Shown here one piece after another: positions 1-8,756 of a DNA stretch of 64,000 nt; the stretch's first letter is position 1, and each line of letters begins with the position of its first letter. The DNA lies in contig NC_091976.1 in assembly GCF_036711975.1 (NCBI RefSeq), positions 434,001 through 498,000 of the forward strand. The letters are read 5' to 3'. A model generated the notes under the pieces. It ran no database searches. It was not told the origin of the DNA and was given only the letters and a program-made list of their open reading frames with translations. Origin of the DNA: Onthophagus taurus. Lineage: Eukaryota; Arthropoda; Insecta; Coleoptera; Scarabaeidae. The position numbers and the translations under genes are program-made.

Positions 1-1097
1 TGGGGATTGATTCAGGGGTTCCGCAGGGTAGCAATCTGGGACCTTTGTTATTCTTGTTATTTATAAATGATTTGCCCCTGCTAATTAACTCAACCAGATG
101 CTTATTCTTCGCGGACGATCTCAAGGTATTTACAACTGTACATGACTTAACTGACTGTCGGTCCTTACAGTCTGATTTAGATAACGTATTTAATTGGTGT
201 TGGCTCAACAAGCTCCATTGTAATGTGTCTAAATGTGAGCCAATGACGACGTATACATTGAGGAAGAGGCCGGCAGAATTTATATATAAATTAAATAATG
301 TGAATTTGAGGTGTGTTGTTAAAAAGAGGGACTTGGGTGTGTTGTTTTCGCCTGGTTTATGCTTTGCTGAACATATTAAAGCCACAGCAACCACAGCTTT
401 GGGTCTCTTAGGATTTCTCATTAGAAATGGGTACAGTTTCTCAAACTTACAGACGCTGCAATTACTGTTCAATTCTTTAGTGCGATTCTTTATTCTAATT
501 TTATAGAAACTATTCAAAATAAATTCATTAGGTATTTCTACTTCAAAAAATTCCGTGTTTTCATTGGTTTTAGATCGTACGAATTTGCACGCAAATTATT
601 TAAGATCACCAGGTTGTCTCTCAGAAGAAAAATTATATCGCTCTGATAGTATGAATATGATAATGATAATAGTATAAATGCTCCATTAATATTAGAAAAT
701 ATTGGTTTCTATGCGGCTGCATATTGTGGTACGCTAAATTCCTCGGTTTTAAACTGAACTGAGACGAAATTCTCCTCTTATTAGAATCCTTTCACTGTAC
801 AACACACTGTCGGCTTCTTCCTTCATACCTCTGTTTGGCATTGGTATTAGATCGTTTAAACAACATTTGACACCTTTGATAAGTGCTGCAGCCACCCAGT
901 AGCCAAACTTGATTTTTATCCTTGATTTCTGTAATTTGTGATGTAATTCTGTTCATTTTTATTAAGTTTTGGTTCAACACATCCTCCGCGCGTTATGTGA
1001 TGCGTTAATTAATATTTATGCTTGATCTTGGTTGTTTTGCTTGTTTTTATTGGTTATATTATGTACTAGTAGACTTAAATTCTGAAATTTGTAATAT
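1..1097 (+). mobile_element. LINE-A (Jockey-like non-LTR retrotransposon), 3' end, copy A
   Basis: The frame open from base 3 to 506 encodes the end of a reverse transcriptase. It enters the window inside the SGVPQGSNLGP box and continues through the catalytic FADDLKVF box. The reading frame breaks after base 506, and the rest is decayed C-terminal coding sequence and 3' UTR. I set the 3' end near 1097 because similarity to the independent copy at 51109-55080 stops there, at the sequence gaaatttgtaat. The same end adjoins the same flank in copies B and C, so this insertion predates the segmental duplication. Small open frames on the opposite strand are not genes. Confidence 0.85.
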
Positions 1098-1289
1098 TGA
1101 CCTGGATCGCAAACAAAAGATGACGGATGAACTATTTACTGTTAAGCAAGTGCTGAATAAAGCGTGGGAGCACAATACCAATGTACCGATTCGATTACCC
1201 GAGAACAATATTCTCTATTTCTATTTTGCATGAATTGGGATTACCGGCAAAGGTGGTGAAGCTTATAAATTTTATTATAAAGCAATTGC

Positions 1290-1800
1290 GCGTAAAAAAA
1301 GGAACACGACTAAATAAAGAAATCAGAACTACCAACTTCTGACATCTCACCTGCTGAGAAAGAAAACAGTTAAGCTGACAGCAGGGACACGGATGACATC
1401 AATATAATGGGACGATCAAATGCCAAATATATAGGACTGGAAATCAACACAAGCAAAATAAACATCTTGATACAGTCAAGAGATGATGTGGTCACTTATA
1501 ACTGATGAATCTTACTAGCGATGGAAAGGAACAAGGATTCAGAAACAAAAAGGATTGGCTCTGAAAGATGGAGCGTTACCCAAGGAAACAAAAGTATTGA
1601 GGCGAATAAATAATGTAATCATGAAATATACCGAGAACTAAGAGAACTACAGGGCACGCAATAAGAATGGCTGAATTGCCTACCAAGAAGAACAGCAGAT
1701 TGCAAGAAAAACGTCCAGTAAGAAAACCCCCGAAAGGTGGGAGGAGGCAGTAAACGCAGGTGCTATTCGGCTAAAAAGGGCTGTAATTTCAAAAATTATG
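1290..1800 (+). pseudogene. Relic of an RTE-type LINE reverse transcriptase C-terminus
   Basis: Fragmentary translations in shifting frames resemble the C-terminal part of the endonuclease-reverse transcriptase of RTE-like LINEs. Around 1400-1480 there is an IGLEINTSKINIL-like stretch, matching the usual GLxINxxKT box. Around 1600-1640 there is an RRINNVIMKY-like stretch. Around 1710-1800 there is a basic QEKRPVRKPPK..WEEAVNAGAIRLKRA pattern, matching the usual RRxxGRPxxRWxDxV region. Many stops and shifts are present. The relic also lies upstream of the other LC8-like genes, so it is part of the ancestral locus. The family assignment rests on recognition by eye. Confidence 0.5.
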
Positions 1801-2004
1801 ATTCGAGGGGACATTGAGCTTGTCTAAAAAGAAGTAGGTAGCAGACTGTGAAAAAAAACCAAACGATGATTGATGTCTGATCGATGATTGATGATCGGCG
1901 ACCACTTGTAACTACCCAACACAAGTGGACGTTACGCAATAATACGAATGTCAAAATACGACAAAATAAATAAAGTGTTAGATTTTGATAAAATTTGTAA
2001 AAAA

Positions 2005-2020
2005 TATAAACATATAAATA
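2005..2020 (+). promoter_or_regulatory. Putative TATA-containing core promoter of LC8-like gene copy A
   Basis: Two TATA-like motifs (tataaa at 2005, tataaata at 2013) lie 80-95 bases before the start codon. The stretch from about 1930 to the ATG, including the last 20 bases (cagtaacggtaacaagatca), is conserved in the diverged locus at 63270-63429. There the coding sequence has changed much more than this leader. That pattern suggests a functioning promoter and 5' leader. The transcription start is not determined. Confidence 0.55.
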
Positions 2021-2101
2021 TCAATCGTGCACACTCTACGCTTTGCAGTTGACTGTTGATAGTCTACAAGTCTACACTACAGTAACGGTAACAAGATCAC
2101 G

Positions 2102-2650
2102 ATGAAAATTTGGATTTTTGTAGCTTACGGCTTGGTTCAATTATTAATTGGTAGCAGTAATGCAACCCCCGTTGCTGCCGAACCATTTGAACAACTCGAT
2201 GTCTTAGACGATGACACCACTCTTGTCGATCAACATACTAGAATAAAGGTGAGTTTCACTTCGTTACTTTTACCATATACATTTAATGTATTTATTGAGT
2301 ACGATTACGTTTGTTTGGAACAGTAAGATTCGTTTCAATGTTTTTTATTGCTTGCAATTATAAATTATGTATTTCAGTTTGAAATTGAACCAAGTAATTT
2401 GAGTGGTGATATGAAGAATACAATTATGGGTTTCATTAATAACGCGTGCGATTCTAACAACTCTGCTCAGGGTCGTACCAACCATATACAACAAAGTATG
2501 GCTGAAAAGTATAGTGAAAATAAATGGATCGTTATTGAAAACCCATCATCGCTAAGTTTCGACGATGATGTAGTAGAAAAAAAAATGACCTTCAAGAGAC
2601 GTAAAACGGGATCTTGGACAACATTCGTCATCCTCGGTTGTCATGCTTAA
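2102..2650 (+). CDS. Secreted LC8-type dynein-light-chain-like protein, copy A (two exons)
   Basis: The exons are 2102-2248 and 2378-2650, with a 129-base intron from GTGAGT to TTTCAG (phase 0), giving 139 residues. Residues 1-20 form a classical signal peptide (MKIWIFVAYG then LVQLLIGSSN), with likely cleavage just before TPVAAEP. Residues 22-49 are an acidic linker. Exon 2 alone encodes an LC8-like domain. Its start (IEPSNLSGDM) parallels the LC8 opening IKNADMSEEM, and MAEKYSENKW parallels the KEFDKKYNPTW region, with the conserved Trp. The C-terminal half corresponds to the LC8 beta strands but is strongly diverged and basic. LC8 proteins are normally cytosolic, about 89-residue dimeric hub proteins, so a signal peptide is unusual. 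A polyadenylation signal, AATAAA, lies at 2691. The function is unknown; a secreted effector-like role is inference only. Confidence 0.75.
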
Positions 2651-2754
2651 ACTACTTTTTATTGATTTGTTTACCAAAATTATCTTAAAAAATAAACCGA
2701 TTTTATTCAAAAACCGTATCTTTTCAATTAACAATTTATTAATTTTAATAATTT

Positions 2755-3665
2755 AAATATCGCATCTCGATATCTCCAATCGTTCTCGAATTATAGAAGA
2801 AAATGTTAAAAATTCGTATACCTTAATCGGATCAAGTTGCCTTAGCAAACAAATAAGAGATCACAAAAATGTTAGTACTGGTTTAAAACTACTTTTGAGG
2901 CGCAATTAAAGGCCAACGGATCAAGGAAACATCAACAATGACAATAAAACAAAAAACACAGGAAAAACCGCTGCTTAAGTCTCAGTCCTGGACACGTTCC
3001 CAATGGCATTTCGTATTTTGTCATATTTTCCCTGGTCATTGGTTTTTCTTGAAAAATGGGTTTTTTTGGTCTACCCCATGAATAAAAATCTAGAGGGGGT
3101 GGAAGCAATGTGGGTTTTGCTCGAACCAATAGTGCATATTATGCAAATTTTCACCACCTACGTTATTGAAAGACGCTTCATGCGTCCATAGTATTTGTGA
3201 TAAAAAGTTTTTTTATTTGCCCGAATGATATTTAATAGCCAATGATAATACTTCAGTCTGTTATCATAATCGGTATCTGTTAAGGCCTGATATAAAACAA
3301 TGTGGTGGAGATGTATACTATTTTCTTAAGGAATCTTGTGGACAATTGTTTTCGGGATTCCCAGATTATCTGGGATCATATTGCGCACCAATGTGATTTA
3401 CGAATTCATAGAGGTGTCTGTTTCCCGTTATCGCTATGCCTATCTAAGATGTCTAGATATCGTGTATCTTGTTTCTTTGAACATTGAAAATAAATCCCTA
3501 ACATATCATACGCTTCTGCGTTACTAAATGACATGTTCACGGTTACCATGGTTATCTGAATTGTTTTTCTCGATGAGGTAACTGGATTCGATTGATGGCA
3601 CTCGAATTTTTAACATTTTCTTCTGTAATTCGAGATGCGGTTTTCACTGATATTTAGCTAATTTT
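2755..3665. repeat. Foldback (MITE-like) element downstream of the LC8-like gene
   Basis: About 90 bases at 2755-2845 reappear inverted at 3570-3665. Both contain an 'ttcgagat/atctcgaa'-type stretch and the shared run agaagaaaatgttaaaaatt. The arms are 70-80% similar by eye and enclose some 725 bases without a credible open reading frame. This fits a short non-autonomous DNA element. I found no target duplication. It is present in all three duplicated copies. Confidence 0.5.
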
Positions 3666-3679
3666 ATGGTTATTAAGGC

Positions 3680-4890
3680 TTTGTGAAATGCACATAAAAT
3701 GCTCTTTCAAGAAGATATTAAAATGTAAACATTTGAAAACACATTTGCCTCTCCCTCCTTTATTATGACAGGAGAAATGTCGCAAAATAAAAGCTCATAG
3801 CTTATGGCTCGTCATTTAACTGTCTGAGATAGCGGGAATTTTATGTTTCTCTGTGACAGTTACGCCTCTAACAATCGAATTACGAATTTCAACATAATTT
3901 GCAACTATTTCTCTTGTCCACTTTGCCTACAAGAATTTTTTCCCAAACCTATAGGTTTGGGAAACCATTGTCGAGATACAGATACAGCAAAATTTGTTTT
4001 CTTCAAACGTCATTAAATGCCAACTTTGTTGGCGTGTTTACTCGCGGTAGAAGTAAGTCATTTTTACATAACGACGGTTGCTAAGATCAACATAGCAAAA
4101 AAGTACTTCAGCGTTATGGCGCTAAAATAAAGAAGTTTGAAGAAAAAATACTATGTTTTATTCGGAAGAGAAGCAGTTTCGTTTATGGCTGGTCCGTCAT
4201 TGCCGGACGAACGAACTGACTCTGTTCAACTGTCGGATACGCTACAATTTTAACGGCTCATCTGTCATTAGCGACTCACTGCGTTCGTCGCTAAACAACA
4301 GACCACGCCATAAAAAACACTGCTTCTCTTCCATATAACACAATATACTATTTTGTACTCATATATAGCATCCAGATACCTATTTCCCGCACAGAGAGGA
4401 GGTGCGGGAAACGCGTCTTCCCGCACAAATGCTTTTTGTTACCGCAACTAACAGGAATATTTAATGACCAAATGTGCATGTTTATAAGAAAAGGTTAATA
4501 AGAACGTTTTATACATTCGTGTGCAGATAACACAGTTTTAAAATATTTAAAAAAATCTATAAAAATCAATTTGCAATCAATAAAATCAATATTGACGTTT
4601 TGAATTTCGGTTGATTTTTTCCTGTCAAAAACCCCACATGCAACTCATATCGTCACACAGGGACGTTTTATTCGTTACAAAAAATATTGTACAATAAAAA
4701 TCCTTTCCGCATGAGGAAAGGATTTTTCCAGCATTCGCACTGTTCAACTGTCGGACACGCCACAATTTTAACGGCTCATCTGTCATTAGCGAGTCACTGC
4801 GTTCGTCGCTAAACAACAGACCACGCCATAAAAACACTGCTTCTCTTCCATATAAAACAATATAAAATAAAAAACAAAATAAAATTGATG
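3680..4890. repeat. Non-coding repetitive block, including a 125-bp internal duplication
   Basis: No convincing gene is present. A stretch at about 4215-4345 (tcaactgtcggatacg... to ...cttctcttccatata) recurs at 4740-4860. The 4004-4735 part recurs at 23252-23998, and the whole block recurs in copy C. Short palindromes occur, such as aaatcctttccgcatgagga followed by aaggattt near 4700. Its end grades into the 5' part of LINE-B, and some of it may be LINE-B 5' UTR. The position 4503-4511 (aagaacgttttat) is the empty counterpart of the BEL-3 insertion site in copy C. Confidence 0.55.
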
Positions 4891-4895
4891 AAATT

Positions 4896-5552
4896 GTGTT
4901 GACATCAAAGTCTAGCACCCAACCCTCTAACCCTTTGGACGTAATTAGTGCTGAATTCAACAAATTTAAGTTGTTAGTACAAAATCATATAGAAAGTATG
5001 CGGAAAATGGTTGAGAATAATGCGAAAGAGATTGACAATTTAGAAAACTATTCACGAAGAAATTGTCTTGTGTTCCATGGAATCGAAGAGGGCGAGGAAA
5101 TAGAGAAAACGGATGCGTTAGAAAGGAAGGTTTTGGATGTTATGGCTTCTCTAAACGTTGCTGATTTTTCCCCAAGTATCGACATGATAGATAGATGCCA
5201 TCGTTTGGGAAAGCGGGTTAAAGTTGGGAACACCAATCGAGCAGTGATAGTAACATTTACGTCGTATAGACATAGGCAGGTTATTTGGTCCAATAAGAAG
5301 AATTTAAAAAATTCAAAGAAATTGATAACAGAATCCTTGTCCAGTAAAAGATTGGAGGGTTTCAAGAATGTCAGGGAGTGTTTTGGAAATAATAACGTTT
5401 GGACGTCTGACGGACGAATTATTGTAAAAAATGGAAAAAGTCTTTATACCATCCTATTCCACAGCGATTTTGAGGAGTTCAAGAACAAGATAGGGGTTCC
5501 AACTGTGGTGGAGGAAAAAAATATTTACGACCACGAAAGCATAAAAAGTATT
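4896..5552 (+). pseudogene. LINE-B ORF1 protein (RNA-binding, coiled coil plus RRM-like), truncated
   Basis: This encodes a nucleic-acid-binding ORF1 protein of a second LINE family. A short heptad-rich stretch ends in LENYSRRNCLVF and is followed by an L1-ORF1-like RRM region (IDRCHRLGK, RAVIVTFTSYRHRQ). A C-terminal part ends in NNVWTSDGRI. The same motif order is seen in LINE-A ORF1 at 54434-55060. No ATG opens the frame at 4896; the first in-frame ATG is near 4999, so the true N-terminus is uncertain. The 3' end is replaced by BEL LTR sequence at 5553. The intact counterpart is at 37187-37843. Confidence 0.8.
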
Positions 5553-5806
5553 TCTTCACTCGAAACTCAACAAAACTTATAACTTGATGTATTCAATAAA
5601 ACGTCGAAATTCACGCTCTTTTCAAGACTTTTAATCGACTGACTGACTGACACGATATAGGTATTTTTACAAATATACAGGTTTTTGACAAGACGCACGC
5701 GTAACATGAATACAAAGACAACATACAAAAGAACGAAATTATGAACGAAAAGAAAAATTCGAATTGAAAACTAAAACTAAGTAATAAAAATTATAAGAAT
5801 TCAAAC
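5553..5806 (-). repeat. BEL-1 3' LTR (left, truncated)
   Basis: It matches 17115-17375 with few differences (for example cgtcgaaatt versus cgacgaaatt). On the minus strand it begins with TGTTTGAATTC, just after the purine-rich aaggcgggcggaa that is the likely polypurine tract. Its far end is missing and joins LINE-B ORF1 directly. Confidence 0.85.
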
Positions 5807-6069
5807 ATTCCGCCCGCCTTGCCAAACACTTTGGCAATAAGAAATTTGAATAATGAACAACAGAACATTGAATATTTTAGGCGGAACGATCGAAACAAAT
5901 AAATCAAAAAAATAAGTGAATTTTGCAAATAGAAAACTTGAATTACAATTACAAAATATATGAATGTGTTGAATATAGTAACATATAAATTCAACTAAAG
6001 AAAAACAAAATGAAATTAAACTGATTGAAATAGAAAAGAATTAACATAAATATAAACGTATTAATACAA

Positions 6070-8406
6070 TTAACAAGGAAGCAAACACAATTTTACTAGA
6101 GGGCGAGTAAGCGTCGTAGTTGCTGTTTTTATAGTAGCCACACGAATATTGCCATCACTACCGGAATGCAACTGTTGAACTCGCGCCATCGTGAGCAGCG
6201 TCGAACCAACAATTTTCTTTAGATGCGTCTTGACAGAACGAACGCCAGCCTCCCACGTTCCCCCAAAGTGCGGAGCAGCAGGAGGATTGAATCGCCACTG
6301 AGTACCGTCATCACCCAGAACACCGGCCATGTGTCTCCACTCCTTGGAAGCAGCAGAAAACAATGATCGCAGCTCCCGGTCTGCGCCAATGAGATTGGTA
6401 CCGCAATCGCTGTATAGGCATCTACAAAGACCACGACGCCCAGAAAAACGCTTGTATGCCGCCAAGAATCCCGAAGTTGTATAGTCCGTTGAAATTTCGA
6501 GATGAATAGCTGATGTTGCTAAACATACAAAAAGTATCAGATATCCTTTATATATCTTACCATTCCGACTACGAAATGTTCGAAGCTGAAATGGCCCTGC
6601 GTAGTCAACTCCGGTATGTGTGAACGGCCTAGATGGCGTTACTCTTGAAGGAGGCAGTTGTCCCATAAGTTGTTGACTAGCTTCTACTCGATGTCTGGCA
6701 CATATTATACAGCGCTGAATGAAAGATCGAACAGGAACACGGCCGCCGACTATCCAGAAACGACGTCTCAATGAAGACAGAGTCAGCTGCGTACCTCCAT
6801 GTAATGTCTCTCTATGATGACTATCGATTACCAAGCTAGTTATCCTAGATTCCTTGGGCAAAATGAGGGGATGCTTCTCGTCCCAGTCCAGTGACGCAAA
6901 CCGAAGACGGCCCGTAACCCGCAAGAATCCCTCACCGTCCAGAAACGGAGTAAGCTTGTACAACGGACTGGATCGCTGAATTGTTTGTCCGTCCTGAAGA
7001 GTTCGAATTTCATTAGGAAAGTAAAGTTGCTGGCATTCATGGACCCAAAACATCATTGCATGGTTCATTTCATCGGGAGTAAGAATGCCTACAACAGAAC
7101 AAGACTTAGATTTTTTAAAATATTTGAAACACCAGGCGGTGATGCGAAGAAGTTTATTCAACGTTGAATATTTATTCTTTAAGTTCCAGCCCTGCTCAGG
7201 AGATGCTGTATGAGTCACTGGAATGGAACGTCGTCGCTCGCGATCTGCCTCCGATGATATTGTTGGTCGAATGCAAGGCTAATATGATGAAGGTAGAGAC
7301 AGCCAAGAAGGTCCTGTCCATCATAGTGTTTCGCCTTGGAGTTGACGAATGGGGACTCCTCGTGATGCAAGATCGGCAGGGTTGTCCTGACTTGGAACGT
7401 AAGACCATTTAGCTTGAGGCAGGACCTGAATTTCGATTATTCTGTTGCGGACGAAGTCCTTCCACCTGCCGGGATGACTACATATCCATGAAAGTGCTAC
7501 TGTGGAGTCACTCCAAAGATAAACGGGGTCACTTTGTAAGTCTAAAGCACGGATCACGCGTTTCACCAACCGCACAAGACGCACAGCCGCGCACAATTCG
7601 AGCCGCGGTATGGTAACCAGGTTTCCATGGTTTGCCATGGTTTCCAACGGTGCCACTTTCGTTTTAGAAGAGATAATCGAAACTCGAACATCCGAATCCC
7701 CAAACGCACGAAGGTAAACGACCGCCCCAAAAGCAGCATTAGAAGCATCCGCGAAACCGTGTAGTTCAATGGACGTAACGTTTTGTTCTATTCCAAGCCA
7801 CCGTGGTACTCGAATTGCTGGAATAGTGCGAATATCGTTTAGAAAAGAAGTCCATTTTAGAGCTAAGTCATTTGGTAACGACTCGTCCCAATCAAGCTTT
7901 CGAATCCATAGATCCTGCATGAAGATTTTTGCTGTAACTATCAGCGGAGATAGCCAGCCTAGAGGATCAAATAGTCGGGCAATAAACGAAAGAACGGAAC
8001 GTTTTGTAACCTGACCCGAAAATTCTCGAAAATCGTTCAAACGAAACAAAAATTGATCGTCGACGTTGTCCCAAAGAAGCCCGAGAGCGCGGGGAGAGTG
8101 ATCGTTATCAATATCTAGAGTGTTACTCTTTGCGATCAGTTCAGGAGATAGATTCGTTAATGATTCGGAATGATTCGAAGTCCACTTACGCGCTTTAAAA
8201 CCGCCCGCTTTCAATACTTGATTTAGTTGAAATATGACTTCCTGTACGTCATCAATGTCATTTGCCCCAGAGAGGATATCGTCAACATAAGTATCCCGCA
8301 AAAGTACCGTTGTGCCGAGAGGTTGACTAGAAGAATGTTCGTCCGCGATTTGACGAATGCAACGAATCGCTAAGTAAGGCGCGCAAGAAAGCCCGTATGT
8401 AACGGT
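6070..8406 (-). pseudogene. BEL-1 pol, reverse transcriptase end, RNase H and integrase (broken)
   Basis: On the minus strand, the frame continuing inward from the BEL-2 insertion reads through the catalytic YVDDI box near 8285. It then passes an RNase H-like LHGFADASNAAFGAVVYL region and breaks near 7321. A second open stretch, 7218-6070, carries the integrase: an H-H-C-C zinc region ending CIICARH, a TGVDYAGP box, SDCGTN (where relatives have SDNGTN), and FGGTWEAGV. The C-terminal DUF5641-like part is mostly deleted, with only a short tail left. It is not expected to be functional. Confidence 0.85.
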
Positions 8407-8640
8407 TGTTGTGTTCTGTATGCTATTTATTTTGAAATGAACTGTATTTCTTTAATTTCTTGTTTTTAATTAAGTGACATTTGCAGATTTAGGTTTTTGT
8501 CTAAAGGATAACTAAAACGCACCTAACACCTTTTCTCATTCGACAGGAAGTGTCCATTTTTTATTTCGCTGCCAACTTACAACTTAAAAATAACCAAATA
8601 TTACTCTAAGTCAAAAAAAACAAAAACACCAGACAAAACA
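8407..8640 (-). repeat. BEL-2 3' LTR
   Basis: This 234-base LTR is nearly identical to 14090-14323. On the minus strand it starts TGTTTTGTCTGG and ends ACAGAACACAACA. It follows a purine-rich tract (ggctggcggca on the minus strand). Confidence 0.95.
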
Positions 8641-8756
8641 TGCCGCCAGCCTTGAAATATCAATATTTAAAACTAACATACATAAATGAAAACAAATACA
8701 AATTTGTAGAAAAATAGGAATATATAATATTTGTAGAATATATCCACTGAATTGAG

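Larger units (their letters stand above)
1..5552 (+). repeat. Segmental duplication copy A, left part
   Basis: The unit holds, in order, the LINE-A 3' end, an RTE-like relic, the LC8-like gene, a foldback repeat, a non-coding block and the start of LINE-B. It matches 26538-31039 plus 36794-37840 on the same strand, and bases 365-3677 match 19827-23139 on the opposite strand. It is interrupted at 5552 by a BEL element and resumes at 17376, running to about 18268. Between about 770 and 3605 I found no difference from copies B and C. Outside that stretch differences appear at roughly 1-2%. Confidence 0.9.

Noticed and set aside
1018-1233. 71-residue open frame repeated in copies A, B and C
   Set aside because: It straddles the LINE-A 3' UTR and adjoining non-coding sequence. 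Its conservation only reflects the recent duplication.
2348-2377. Upstream in-frame start for exon 2 (MLAIINYVFQ)
   Set aside because: These codons lie in the intron's polypyrimidine/acceptor region, and the splice at 2377/2378 is supported by a consensus acceptor.
4153-4338. Repeated 61-residue frame (YSEEKQFRLW...) in the downstream block
   Set aside because: It has no recognisable domain, is repeated in part antisense and in other frames, and belongs to a non-coding repeat.
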